DNA of 64,000 nucleotides from Terrirubrum flagellatum (GTDB taxonomy: Bacteria > Pseudomonadota > Alphaproteobacteria > Rhizobiales > Beijerinckiaceae). The notes beneath the pieces were generated by a model. The model saw only the letters and a program-made list of their open reading frames with translations, searched no databases and was not told where the DNA came from. Both the position numbers and the translations under genes were made by a program. The stretch's first letter is position 1, and the number at the start of each line of letters is the position of its first letter. The DNA lies in contig NZ_CP091853.1 of the NCBI RefSeq assembly GCF_022059845.1, positions 1 through 64,000 on the forward strand, read 5' to 3'. Positions 1 through 9,006 of the stretch are shown piece by piece.

Positions 1-1812
1 TTGCCGGTCCTCGCGGTGTATGAGCTTACAACGTGTTTTCGGCGGGCCGGCGCATGGCGAACGGTGGTCGATCGCGTTTCCTTCGAAGTCGGCCCGCGAG
101 AGACGTTGGCGATCGTCGGCGAGTCTGGGTCGGGCAAGAGCGTGACAGCGCTGTCCATCATGCGGTTGCTGCCGGAGAAATCGAGCCGAATTTCCGGACG
201 AGTGGAATTCGGCGGCGTCGATCTCCTCGGCCTGCCGGAAGCCCGCATGCAACATGTCCGCGGCAACGAGATCGCAATGATCTTTCAGGAGCCGATGACC
301 AGTCTCAATCCCGTGCTTACCGTCGGCCGTCAGATCGCCGAGACAATCGTTCGCCACCGCAGTCTCTCGAAATCCGCCGCGGCGGCTGAGAGCGTCCGAT
401 TGATCGACCGGGTGCGCATTCCTTCCGCGAAAGCGCGCTTTTCAGAATATCCCCACCAGCTGTCAGGCGGCATGTTGCAACGCGTGATGATCGCGATGGC
501 GCTCGCCTGTCGACCCAAGCTGCTGATCGCCGACGAACCGACAACCGCGCTTGACGTCACCATCCAGGCGCAGATCCTCGGTCTGATGCGGGAGCTGCAG
601 CGCGAGGAGGAAATGGCGATCCTCTTCATCACTCACGACATGGGCGTCGTGGCGGAGATCGCCGATCGGACATTGGTGATGTATCGGGCCAAGGCGCTCG
701 AGGCCGCGCCAACCGAAACGATATTCACGGCCCCGCAGCACGCCTACACGCGGGCTCTGCTGTCCGCAGTTCCGCAATTAGGCGCTATGGCCGATAGCGC
801 GCTCCCGACCGCCTTTCCGATCGTGAATATCACGACGGGAAGGACGGAGTCGCCACCTGCATTTCCTTCAAAAGTTGCGACGCCCGGCAATGATCCGGTG
901 CTTGAAGTCCGCAATCTTGTCACGCGTTTCGATATTCGCGGTGGTGTTTTCGGCCGCGTGACCGGCCGGGTGCATGCGGTCGAAAACATTTCTTTCGAGG
1001 TGAAAGCCGGCGAGACACTATCGCTTGTTGGCGAGTCCGGATGCGGAAAATCAACGACCGGACGATCGATCCTGCGTCTGGTGAAGCCGACAAGCGGCTC
1101 GATACGCGTCGCGGGCGAGGATGTCCTTGCGCTTGCGCCCAAGGCGTTGTCCGAGCGACGCAAGCGCATGCAGATGATTTTTCAGGATCCTTTTTCAAGT
1201 CTCAACCCACGCATGCGGGTTGGCGAGGCGATAGCGGAGCCGCTTCTGGCGCATCGGCTTGTCGATCGGTCCGAAGCCACGCGTCGGGTCGCCGAATTGC
1301 TGGAGCGGGTTGGCTTACAACCCGATATGGCCGCGCGTTTTCCGCATGAATTTTCCGGAGGGCAGCGGCAGCGCGTGGCGATAGCGCGCGCGCTCGCGCT
1401 GAATCCGCAACTTGTCGTCGCCGACGAAGCAGTTTCCGCGCTCGACGTCTCGATCAAGGCGCAAGTCGTCAACTTGATGCTTGAGCTGCAGGCGAAACTC
1501 GGCCTTGCTTACCTCTTTATCTCGCATGACATGGCGGTGGTGGAGCGCGTGAGTCATCGCGTCGCGGTTATGTATCTCGGTGAAATCGTTGAGATTGGGC
1601 CTCGCGCGGAGATCTTCTGCAATCCACGGCATCCCTATACCCGGCGTCTGCTTGACGCGGTTCCTATCGCTGATCCGGCGCGTCGACGTCAGCGTCGACC
1701 GCTCGCCAACGACGAGATCAGAAGTCCGGTTCGGGCGCCTGACTATGTCCCGCCAACGCGCCATTACCGCGAATTTGCGCCGGGGCATTATGTTCAGGAA
1801 GGCGAGAGCTGA
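1..1812 (+). CDS. ABC importer fused double ATPase (DppD-DppF type)
   Basis: Energises a peptide/opine/nickel-type ABC importer at the inner face of the membrane. Two complete ATPase domains are fused. The first has Walker A GESGSGKS near residues 40-47, signature LSGGM, and a Walker B ending in ADEPTTALD. The second has Walker [10 protein letters not shown] near 344-352, signature FSGGQ and ADEAVSALD. Each domain ends with the oligopeptide-family C-terminal region (HPYTR). The first codon here is TTG at base 1, so the true start may lie a few codons upstream, outside the window. The matching binding protein and permeases are not in view and are probably upstream. The next gene is a convergent GntR regulator, and the hydantoinase genes beyond it suggest an amide or ureide substrate, which is inference. 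Confidence 0.88.
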   Translation: MPVLAVYELTTCFRRAGAWRTVVDRVSFEVGPRETLAIVGESGSGKSVTALSIMRLLPEKSSRISGRVEFGGVDLLGLPEARMQHVRGNEIAMIFQEPMTSLNPVLTVGRQIAETIVRHRSLSKSAAAAESVRLIDRVRIPSAKARFSEYPHQLSGGMLQRVMIAMALACRPKLLIADEPTTALDVTIQAQILGLMRELQREEEMAILFITHDMGVVAEIADRTLVMYRAKALEAAPTETIFTAPQHAYTRALLSAVPQLGAMADSALPTAFPIVNITTGRTESPPAFPSKVATPGNDPVLEVRNLVTRFDIRGGVFGRVTGRVHAVENISFEVKAGETLSLVGESGCGKSTTGRSILRLVKPTSGSIRVAGEDVLALAPKALSERRKRMQMIFQDPFSSLNPRMRVGEAIAEPLLAHRLVDRSEATRRVAELLERVGLQPDMAARFPHEFSGGQRQRVAIARALALNPQLVVADEAVSALDVSIKAQVVNLMLELQAKLGLAYLFISHDMAVVERVSHRVAVMYLGEIVEIGPRAEIFCNPRHPYTRRLLDAVPIADPARRRQRRPLANDEIRSPVRAPDYVPPTRHYREFAPGHYVQEGES

Positions 1813-1835
1813 AAGCCACTCGGCCCTAAGCCGCC

Positions 1836-2546
1836 TCAAATCGCGAGATCGCCGCGCCCTTCACCCACCAGCGATGTCAACAGGCCGCGGCGCGTGTTTT
1901 CATTGTGCTCGATCAAGGCCGCGCGGGCTTTCTCGGGGTCTCGCTCGCGCAACACCTCGACAATTCGGTGATGATCGTTGCTGGTTTCAGGATTCACGTC
2001 GCGCGACTGCGCGCCCATATAAAAGAACCGGGCGCACTCTTCGAGGTGGCTCATCACCAGCGCGTGGAGACGAGGGTTGCCGGAGGCGCGCGCAATCGCC
2101 GAGTGGAAATTCTCATTCGCTCGCACGAATATTTGCATGCTGGCGGTCTCGCCGAGCACATAGCTCGCATTCGCCAACTTATCGAGCGCGTCCAGCTCGT
2201 CCTCGGTGAGTTTTGTTGCGGCCATCGCGCCTGCGGCTCCCTCAAGCAGCGCCCGCAACGTGAAAAGATCATTCATGTTCTTGATGGTGACCGGCGTAAC
2301 CCGATAGCCGCGTCGCGGAAACGCTTCGACGAGACCTTCAACGGCGAGCCGCGCAAGCGCCTCGCGTACGGGCGTCTTGCTGACCGACAGCTGTTCGGCG
2401 AGCTCGGATTCAGACATTTCATGACCCGGCCGCATCTCGCCGGTGATGATCTTCCGGCGGAGAACGTCATAGGCCCGTTCGGTGAGCGACTTGCCCCGCG
2501 AGCGATCGGATTGCACGTCGATTTCGCCTGGGGCGTCGAGTGTCAC
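1836..2546 (-). CDS. GntR-family regulator with FCD domain
   Basis: Cytoplasmic transcription factor. The N-terminal winged helix (SLTERAYDVLRRKI, then SVSKTPVREALARL) is followed by an all-helical FCD ligand domain with the expected metal/ligand histidines (NENFHSAI, NDHHRIVEVL). The family usually represses a neighbouring catabolic operon and responds to a small acid. I chose the GTG at 2546, which has an AAGGGA ribosome-binding site. An in-frame ATG at 2621 would add 25 residues unlike the family. The gene is divergent from the racemase/hydantoinase pair and probably controls it. Two dyads lie in the shared upstream region. Confidence 0.82.
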   Translation of the reverse strand: MTLDAPGEIDVQSDRSRGKSLTERAYDVLRRKIITGEMRPGHEMSESELAEQLSVSKTPVREALARLAVEGLVEAFPRRGYRVTPVTIKNMNDLFTLRALLEGAAGAMAATKLTEDELDALDKLANASYVLGETASMQIFVRANENFHSAIARASGNPRLHALVMSHLEECARFFYMGAQSRDVNPETSNDHHRIVEVLRERDPEKARAALIEHNENTRRGLLTSLVGEGRGDLAI

Positions 2547-2642
2547 GTGCGCCAGTCCCTTCACGCCAAAAGCCTGCCGACCGAATCGCCTTTCCGCGAG
2601 GAGGATAGGAAAGTTTCCCATCCCCGGCGACGTATAGAGATT

Positions 2643-2673
2643 TGCGGTTCTCGTGAAGTCCGAGAGAACCGCA
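2643..2673. promoter_or_regulatory. Perfect 10-bp inverted repeat upstream of GntR gene
   Basis: TGCGGTTCTC (2643-2652) and GAGAACCGCA (2664-2673) form a perfect inverted repeat with an 11-bp gap, so the half-sites are two helical turns apart. It lies in the divergent region between the GntR gene and the racemase gene. It could be an operator or a hairpin; a short T run follows it on the plus strand. Confidence 0.45.
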
Positions 2674-2693
2674 TTTTGACCTGTTCGCCCCGC

Positions 2694-2703
2694 TAGTATA
2701 CCA
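2694..2703. promoter_or_regulatory. Candidate FCD/GntR operator
   Basis: TAGTATACCA is a near-perfect palindrome resembling TGGT-N2-ACCA type sites bound by FCD-family GntR proteins. It sits in an AT-rich patch about 50 bp before the racemase start, where an operator overlapping the promoter would be expected. The assignment to the adjacent regulator is inference. Confidence 0.4.
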
Positions 2704-2754
2704 CGTAGAATATCATATCAAGGCGCAGCGCCGCGCATCGTCGCGAGGGGCATT

Positions 2755-3417
2755 TTGAGCGAAATCCTCGTCATCAATCCGAACAGTTCGTCAGCCGTCA
2801 CCCGTTCCATGGAAGCGTGCCTGGCGCGCGTCGCCGAAGGCGCACGCCACGACATCCGATGCATCGACTTGCCCAAATCACCGCCCGGCATCGAGACCGA
2901 CGACCATGTCGCCGCTGTGGTTCCACATGTGATCGAGGCGGTGACGCAATCAACCAGCGACGCTTTTGTCGTCGGTTGCTTTTCTGATCCCGGCGTCGCG
3001 CTGGCGCGGCGGGTGACGAAACGACCCGTGATCGGGATCGCTGAAGCCGCCTATCTCGCAGCGCTCGGACTTGGTCGGCGATTTGGAATCGTGTCTCTCG
3101 GCCCGTCATCGATCAATCGACACCTGAAATATCTTGTTGATTTAAAGCTCGATGGCCGCCTCGCCGGCGACCGCTCGATCGATATGGGAATAAGCGCGCT
3201 ATCCGGGCGCGATGTGATCGAGATTGTCGTGCGGGTCGGCAAGCGTTTGCGCGACGAGGACGGAGCCGACGTTGTGATTCTTGGCTGCGCGGGGCTTGGT
3301 CGGTATCGCGCCGCGGTCGAGCAAGAACTCGATCTGCCCGTCGTTGACCCGGTGCAGGCTGGCGCGGCTCTCGCCTGCACCACACTCGATCTCGGCTACC
3401 GGATGCGGACGATATGA
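2755..3417 (+). CDS. Aspartate/glutamate/hydantoin racemase family protein
   Basis: Cofactor-independent racemase of the Asp/Glu/hydantoin fold, 220 residues. The two catalytic cysteines are in place: Cys75 in VVGCFSDPG and Cys178 in VILGCAGLGRY, with the family N-terminus ILVINPNSS. It starts at TTG (2755) preceded by GAGGGG. Its stop overlaps the next gene (amidohydrolase) by 4 bp, so the two are translationally coupled. A racemase plus hydantoinase pair is the usual arrangement for converting DL-5-substituted hydantoins or a related cyclic ureide (family knowledge); the substrate here is unknown. Confidence 0.85.
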   Translation: MSEILVINPNSSSAVTRSMEACLARVAEGARHDIRCIDLPKSPPGIETDDHVAAVVPHVIEAVTQSTSDAFVVGCFSDPGVALARRVTKRPVIGIAEAAYLAALGLGRRFGIVSLGPSSINRHLKYLVDLKLDGRLAGDRSIDMGISALSGRDVIEIVVRVGKRLRDEDGADVVILGCAGLGRYRAAVEQELDLPVVDPVQAGAALACTTLDLGYRMRTI

Positions 3418-4778
3418 TGATGGATCTCGTCGTGCGGGGCGCGCTCGTTGCCGGCGCGGAGGTGCGCCGGAATGCCTGGCTTGGCGTCGTCGGCGGAAAA
3501 ATCGTCGCGCTTGGGAGTGGTGATGCGCCGCCTGCACGCGACATGTTCGACGCGGGCGACGCTTACGTTCTGCCCGGCGTGATCGATGGCCAAACCCATG
3601 CTGGAAGTTATCGCGGCCTCGCCGGGCTGAGATCGACCACGCGTTCGGCCGTCGCCGGAGGCGTGACGACGATCGTCGACATGCCCTACGATAATCCCGA
3701 TCCCCTCAATTCGGCGGAGCGTCTTCACGCGAAGCGCGAAGCTATCGCAGAACATGCCCATGCCGATGTTGCGCTCTATGGAACAATCATTCCGGGACAA
3801 TCTCCCGCGACTGTTCATGAGTTGATCGAAGGCGGCATCGTCGCGCTGAAAATCTCCGCTTTCGAAAGCCATCCGACGCGCTTTCCGCGTATCGCCGCCG
3901 ATCAGATGCTCGATCTTTTCGAAGCGATGGCTGCGACAGACATTCCGCTGGGATTGCACAACGAGGATCAGGAAATCGTCCGCGCTCGTGTTTCGCGCGC
4001 GCGACAGGCCGGTGCCGATGGGATCGCCGCGCATGCGACGAGTCGCCCGCTCGCCGCCGAACTTTCCTCTACGGCCCACTTTCTTGAGCTCGGCGCGGCC
4101 GCTGGCGCTCACGCCCATATAGTTCACTTATCTGCCGCCCGAGGCTTCCAACTCGTGGAGTCATATCGTCGCGACGGATTTTGTGCGACGGGCGAGCTCT
4201 GCATGCACTATCTCTGGTTTGATCCGCTCGTGGATGGCGGAGCGCTTGGCGCGCGCATGAAAGTCAATCCGCCCATCCGGCCCAATCAGGTCGACGCGCT
4301 TTGGGCTGAGCTGACGGCGGAAAGAGTCGCATTCGTAAGCTCCGATCATTCGAGCTGGCCGATTGATAACAAGCTGACGCAATCGATCTTTGACGCTGGC
4401 GCCGGCGTGCCCGGGCTTGAGACTTTGTTGCCGGCGTTCTTCACTGGCGCGGAAGCTCGTGGGTTGAATGCGCCCGTTCTTACGGCGCAGCAATTGTCTG
4501 AACGGCCGGCTCGGTTTTTCGGGCTTTGGCCGGAAAAGGGCGCAATCCACGTCGGAGCCGACGCCGATCTCGCCATTTTCACGCCGGGAGAAACGACATG
4601 GCGTGCGACTGAAGCGCATGACGAACTGAATTGGAGCCCATTCGAAGGACGTGCTTTTGGCGGTCGTGTGACACGCAGCTACGTCAGGGGAAAGCTTGCT
4701 TGGGATGGTGGGGCTATCAGCAATGAGCCGGGCGATGGCCGCTATGTCCCACGTGGCAAGTCGCGCTGGTTTTCTTAA
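3414..4778 (+). CDS. Hydantoinase/allantoinase/dihydroorotase-family amidohydrolase
   Basis: Cyclic-amide hydrolase of the amidohydrolase superfamily (TIM barrel), 454 residues. Visible binuclear-metal ligands are the bridging lysine Lys146 (ALKIS), His182 (LHNED), His238 (IVHLS) and Asp311 (SSDHSS). The strand-1 motif reads DGQTH, so the first His of the usual HxH is Gln60, as in some DHOase-like branches. It overlaps the racemase by 4 bp and probably acts with it on a hydantoin-like ring. Exact substrate (hydantoin, allantoin, dihydropyrimidine) cannot be told from sequence. Confidence 0.85.
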   Translation: MMMDLVVRGALVAGAEVRRNAWLGVVGGKIVALGSGDAPPARDMFDAGDAYVLPGVIDGQTHAGSYRGLAGLRSTTRSAVAGGVTTIVDMPYDNPDPLNSAERLHAKREAIAEHAHADVALYGTIIPGQSPATVHELIEGGIVALKISAFESHPTRFPRIAADQMLDLFEAMAATDIPLGLHNEDQEIVRARVSRARQAGADGIAAHATSRPLAAELSSTAHFLELGAAAGAHAHIVHLSAARGFQLVESYRRDGFCATGELCMHYLWFDPLVDGGALGARMKVNPPIRPNQVDALWAELTAERVAFVSSDHSSWPIDNKLTQSIFDAGAGVPGLETLLPAFFTGAEARGLNAPVLTAQQLSERPARFFGLWPEKGAIHVGADADLAIFTPGETTWRATEAHDELNWSPFEGRAFGGRVTRSYVRGKLAWDGGAISNEPGDGRYVPRGKSRWFS

Positions 4779-5185
4779 TTGAAATGGCTCGCGCTCGTGT
4801 GAATAATTCCGTTAACCTGCAATATTTGGTAGGCGTAGGCTTCGAATCGGTATGCGCTCGAAATTTTGCGCATCGCAGAAATCGGCCGGTCTTGATCCCC
4901 TCCGACCCTACTTCAGCTAAGAGCAGTTCCCGAAAGCTGGCGCTTGCTTCGATGCGAACTCTTGACCCGAAGCCGCCGATCGTTGATCAAAATTCGGTTC
5001 CGAAATCCGACCCTCCGAATGGGAGCAATCTCGTATAAGCGGCTGACGCAGCCACATCGTTGACGTTGCAATCCATGCTCCTGCGCAAGGAGCGACGTTC
5101 ACACAAACGTTCTGGTGCCGATGATCACTGGCTTACCGGCGGGGCGTCGCGGCCCGATGACGACGCCAGCGCCGCTCGTCTCCGC
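4779..5185. repeat. Gene-free gap with degenerate interspersed repeat
   Basis: No convincing gene. Bases 4903-4982 align with 12933-13010 elsewhere in the window: both contain GACC-CTAC, CAGC, CCG-AAGCTG-CG, GCGAACT and AGCCGCCG in the same order. This looks like a decayed copy of a small intergenic repeat. The gap separates the hydantoinase operon from the convergent aldehyde oxidoreductase operon. Confidence 0.45.
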
Positions 5186-7393
5186 TCAAGCGGCGTCCGG
5201 CATATGGTCGAGCAGCTTGTCCAGGGTGATCGGATAATCTCTTACTCGCACGCCGGTCGCGTTATAGATCGCGTTCGCAACGGCCGCGCCCACTCCGCAT
5301 ATTCCGAGCTCGCCGACGCCTTTGGCTTTCATCGGCGAGGACATTGGATCAGTCTCGTTGAGGAAAATGACTTCCTGATGAGGTATGTCAGCGTGTACCG
5401 GGACCTCGTAGCTGGCGAGGTCATGATTGACAAAGAAGCCGCGCCGCTTGTCGATCACAAGCTCTTCCATCAGCGCCGCGCCGACGCCCATGGTCATTGC
5501 GCCGAGCACTTGGCTCCGGGCTGATTTCGGATTGAGGATACGGCCGGCGGCGCACACGGCTAACATGCGCCGCACCCGGATCTCGGCGGTCGCCATATCG
5601 ACGCCGACCTCAACGAAGTGGCTGCCGAAGGTGGATTGTTGGTGCGTTTTTGTGAGGTCACCGTATTCCATTCTGTCCTCGGCGACGATCTCCCCTGCGG
5701 CGGCAGCGGTTGCCAGCGTTACGCTGCGATTTCCGGATCTGACCTGACCGTCCGCGAACACGACATCAGTCACGTTGAAGCCAAGCTTTTGCGCGACCGC
5801 CTCGCGTAGTTTGACGCAGGCGGCATAGACACCCGCCGTTGAACTGTTCGCACCCCATTGGCCACCCGAACCCGATGAAGCGGGAAAGCTGGAGTCGCCG
5901 AGCCGTACGGCGACCTGTTGCAGCGACACGCCCATCATTTCCGCCGCAGTCTGCGCGATGATCGTGTAAGATCCCGTGCCGATGTCAGTCATATCAGTTT
6001 CGACGGTTACAAGGCCCCGGCCGTCCAGCCTGACGCGCGCTCCCGATGGCATCGCCATATTGTTGCGGAACGCCGCGGCGACACCCAAGCCTACGAGCCA
6101 GCGTCCATCGCGGATCTCGCCCGGCCGCGCGCTGCGCCGATTCCAGCCGAAGCGCGCGGCGCCCTCTTTGAAGCACTGAGACAACTGGCGCTGCGAGAAA
6201 GGCCGCTTGGGATCTTCCGGGTCGACTTGGGTGTCGTTGCGCAGGCGAAACTCGATCGGATCGAGGCCGAGTTTCTCCGCCATTTCGTCCATAGCTATTT
6301 CGAGCGCCATCATGCCGGGAGCTTCGCCCGGCGCGCGCATTGCGTTGCCTTCGGGCAGATCGAGCACGGCGAGCCGCATCGCGGTCATCCGGTTCGGACC
6401 TGCGTAGAGAAGACGTGTCTGACCGACCGCTGTCTCGGGCGATCCGTTCGGCAAGTCGCCCGACCAACTTTCGTGCGCGATTGCGCTGATCGCGCCGTCG
6501 GCGGTCGCACCTAGGCGGACCCGCTGGATCGTGGCTGGCCGGTGCGTAGTGTTATTGAAGATTTGCGGACGCGTCAGCGCCACCTTTACCGGACGGCGCG
6601 CCGCACGTGCGCCGAGCGCGGCCATAATCGCGTCAGCTCGGACGAACAGTTTGCCGCCGAACCCGCCGCCGATAAACGGCGACATCAGCCTCACATTCGC
6701 AGTCGGGATGTCCAACGTCTTGGCGACGTCTGCGACGCCCCAAGCGATCATCTGGTTCGACGTCCAGAGCTTGAGCTTGTCCCCGCTCCACACTGCAAGC
6801 GAAGCGTGGGGCTCCATCATGGCGTGCGAATGGTCGGGCGTCGTGTAGGTCGCATCGAGTTTCACCGGCGCAGCCGCGAACGATGCGTCGAAATCGCCGA
6901 CAGACGTAGCAGGCTGACCCCAGTACCCTGCGCCTGCCATGGCGGCGTCATCCTTTGCCGCCGCTAGATCGAAGCGGCCTTTCGACTCCGTGTAAGTGAC
7001 TACGATCCGCTGAGCGGCGTCTCGCGCACGTTCGAAGGTATCCGCCACCACCAGGGCGACGGCCTGATGGTAATGGTCGATTTCCGGGCCGCCGAGTAGC
7101 TTGGCGGTGTTCATATCCCCTTTGCCGAGCTTGCCGGCGTTCTCGGCCGTCACGATAGCGAGAACTCCCGGCGATGTCCTCGCCGCGCCAAGCTCCATGG
7201 TCTTGATACGGCCTTTTGCGACCGTAGCGCCGACAACGAATCCGTAGGCCTGGTCAGCTGCGGCCTCGTGCCATTCGTAGGCATAATGCGCGCGACCAGT
7301 GACCTTGAGCGGACCTTCAATCCGATCCGTCGGCCTCCCCACGATTTTAAGCTGATCGATCGGATTGGCGCCCGCGGGTTTGTCGAACTTCAT
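5186..7393 (-). CDS. paoC: Molybdenum-binding subunit of PaoABC-type aldehyde oxidoreductase
   Basis: Large catalytic subunit, 735 residues, of the xanthine dehydrogenase family, binding the molybdenum cofactor. An aldehyde oxidase a/b hammerhead domain occupies roughly residues 20-130, then the cofactor-binding domain with FIGGGFGGK near 245, AMRAPGEAPG near 350 and the C-terminal GVGELGICGVGAAVANA. The last of these includes the family's active-site glutamate. The gene is third in a TGA-ATG coupled operon after the 2Fe-2S and FAD subunits. The 4Fe-4S-type FAD subunit and the Tat-exported iron-sulfur subunit indicate the periplasmic PaoABC (YagTSR) type, which oxidises aromatic aldehydes to acids. 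Confidence 0.88.
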   Translation of the reverse strand: MKFDKPAGANPIDQLKIVGRPTDRIEGPLKVTGRAHYAYEWHEAAADQAYGFVVGATVAKGRIKTMELGAARTSPGVLAIVTAENAGKLGKGDMNTAKLLGGPEIDHYHQAVALVVADTFERARDAAQRIVVTYTESKGRFDLAAAKDDAAMAGAGYWGQPATSVGDFDASFAAAPVKLDATYTTPDHSHAMMEPHASLAVWSGDKLKLWTSNQMIAWGVADVAKTLDIPTANVRLMSPFIGGGFGGKLFVRADAIMAALGARAARRPVKVALTRPQIFNNTTHRPATIQRVRLGATADGAISAIAHESWSGDLPNGSPETAVGQTRLLYAGPNRMTAMRLAVLDLPEGNAMRAPGEAPGMMALEIAMDEMAEKLGLDPIEFRLRNDTQVDPEDPKRPFSQRQLSQCFKEGAARFGWNRRSARPGEIRDGRWLVGLGVAAAFRNNMAMPSGARVRLDGRGLVTVETDMTDIGTGSYTIIAQTAAEMMGVSLQQVAVRLGDSSFPASSGSGGQWGANSSTAGVYAACVKLREAVAQKLGFNVTDVVFADGQVRSGNRSVTLATAAAAGEIVAEDRMEYGDLTKTHQQSTFGSHFVEVGVDMATAEIRVRRMLAVCAAGRILNPKSARSQVLGAMTMGVGAALMEELVIDKRRGFFVNHDLASYEVPVHADIPHQEVIFLNETDPMSSPMKAKGVGELGICGVGAAVANAIYNATGVRVRDYPITLDKLLDHMPDAA

Positions 7394-7396
7394 GAA

Positions 7397-8347
7397 TCAG
7401 CTCCTCGCTTCGGCGAGCACGGCGCTCAGCGTGCGCTCCGCCAAGCTCACCTTAAACGCGTTGTCGTGAGAGGGCTTGGCGCCCGCCAGAATGGCGCCCG
7501 TTGCGGTCTTGGCGCCACGAGCCAGCTCGGCTTCCGCCGCCTCCACGCGCCATGGCTTGTGGGCGACGCCGCCGAACGCAACACGGCCAGTTCCGTCCCG
7601 CTGCACCACGGCGGCGACCGATACCAGCGCGAAGGCGTAGGAGGCGCGATCGCGGACTTTCCGGTAGATTTGTTTACCGCCGAGAGGTTTCGGCAGCGTC
7701 ACCGCCGTTATCAGCTCTCCCGGCAGAAGAACGGTCTCGATGTGAGGGGTATCGCCCGGCAGGCGATGAAACTCGGCGATCGGAATCTCGCGCGTGGTTG
7801 CGTCGGGCTTGATGGTTTCCACCGTCGCGTCGAGGACGCGCATCGCGATTGCCATGTCCGACGGGTTCGTAGCGATGCACGCCTCGCTCGATCCGATGAC
7901 CGCGAGCTGGCGGCTGAATCCACCGATGGCCGAACATCCCGAACCCGGCTCGCGTTTGTTGCACGGCTGAGCGGTGTCGTAGAAGTACGGGCAGCGAGTT
8001 CTTTGAAGCAGATTGCCAGCGGTCGTCGCTTTGTTGCGGAGCTGGCCGGATGCGCCAGCAAGCAGCGCTCGCGACAGCACGCCGTAGTCGCGCCGTACTC
8101 GCGCGTCGGCTGCAAGATCGGTGTTACGCACGAGCGCCCCTATGCGAAGGCCGCCCTCAGGCGTTGGCTCGATTGTTTCGAGCTTGAGGCCGTTCACGTC
8201 GACCAGATGCGTTGGGGTTTCGATCTGCAGCTTCATCAAGTCGAGCAGGTTTGTGCCGCCTGCGATGAATTTCGCGTTCGGCGATGTCGCGACGGCCTTT
8301 GCGGCCAATGCGGCCGTGGTCGCACGCTCGTAAGTGAATGCTCTCAT
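7397..8347 (-). CDS. paoB: FAD/4Fe-4S subunit of PaoABC-type aldehyde oxidoreductase
   Basis: Medium subunit, 316 residues. FAD-binding motifs are [13 protein letters not shown] near 25-38 and [16 protein letters not shown] near 110-125, followed by a CO dehydrogenase flavoprotein C-terminal domain. The cysteines in [17 protein letters not shown] and nearby correspond to the extra 4Fe-4S loop typical of PaoB. I chose ATG 8347, which overlaps the iron-sulfur gene's stop by 4 bp; the open frame continues upstream only as a shadow of that gene. It passes electrons from the Mo centre via FeS to FAD. Confidence 0.87.
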   Translation of the reverse strand: MRAFTYERATTAALAAKAVATSPNAKFIAGGTNLLDLMKLQIETPTHLVDVNGLKLETIEPTPEGGLRIGALVRNTDLAADARVRRDYGVLSRALLAGASGQLRNKATTAGNLLQRTRCPYFYDTAQPCNKREPGSGCSAIGGFSRQLAVIGSSEACIATNPSDMAIAMRVLDATVETIKPDATTREIPIAEFHRLPGDTPHIETVLLPGELITAVTLPKPLGGKQIYRKVRDRASYAFALVSVAAVVQRDGTGRVAFGGVAHKPWRVEAAEAELARGAKTATGAILAGAKPSHDNAFKVSLAERTLSAVLAEARS

Positions 8348-9003
8348 CCCTGCCTCCCGGCGACTTCGGTGATCGCCTCGACGATGTTCGAATACGCTCC
8401 ACAACGGCAGATGTTGCCGCTCATGCGTTCGCGGATCTCGGCCTCCGTGGGACCGATCGACGCAGTCAGATCGGTCGTGACATGGCTTGGGATATTGGCC
8501 TTGATCTCGCCAAGGACGGCCACGCTTGATACAATCTGGCCGGGCGTGCAGTAACCGCACTGGTATCCGTCGTGCTTCACAAAGGCCGCTTGCATAGGAT
8601 GCAGGTTATCGGGCTGGCCCAGACCCTCGACGGTCGTCACTTCACTTCCTTCATGCATGATTGCGAGGGTCAGGCAGGAGTTGATCCGCCGGCCATCAAC
8701 AATCACCGTGCAAGCGCCGCACTGGCCATGGTCGCAACCCTTTTTGGAACCCGTGAGATGAAGATGCTCCCGTAGGGCGTCGAGGAGAGTTGTTCGCGTG
8801 TCGAGCGACAACGTCCGCGCCTCACCGTTCACAGTCATAGAGACGCTTGCCATCACGGGAACTCCTGTCGAAACGGTCTGGGAGCGGACATCTGTCGCCG
8901 CGGCTAGGGCCACGCAAGCCCCACCTCCCGAGACGAGATGCCGCCGATTCAATTCGAGCCTAGGGAAGCTCATGTCGATCTCCGAACGTTGTAAGCGGGA
9001 CAT
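8344..9003 (-). CDS. paoA: 2Fe-2S subunit of PaoABC-type aldehyde oxidoreductase, Tat-exported
   Basis: Small subunit, 219 residues. A twin-arginine signal ([11 protein letters not shown], then a hydrophobic run) precedes a plant-type 2Fe-2S ferredoxin domain with CDHGQCGAC and a C-terminal 2Fe-2S domain with GYCTPGQ and ICRCGAY. An internal ATG at 8973 would put the twin arginine nearer the N-terminus and may be the true start. The signal places the whole heterotrimer in the periplasm, carried across as a complex by hitchhiking (family knowledge). Confidence 0.88.
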   Translation of the reverse strand: MSRLQRSEIDMSFPRLELNRRHLVSGGGACVALAAATDVRSQTVSTGVPVMASVSMTVNGEARTLSLDTRTTLLDALREHLHLTGSKKGCDHGQCGACTVIVDGRRINSCLTLAIMHEGSEVTTVEGLGQPDNLHPMQAAFVKHDGYQCGYCTPGQIVSSVAVLGEIKANIPSHVTTDLTASIGPTEAEIRERMSGNICRCGAYSNIVEAITEVAGRQG

Positions 9004-9006
9004 TCG

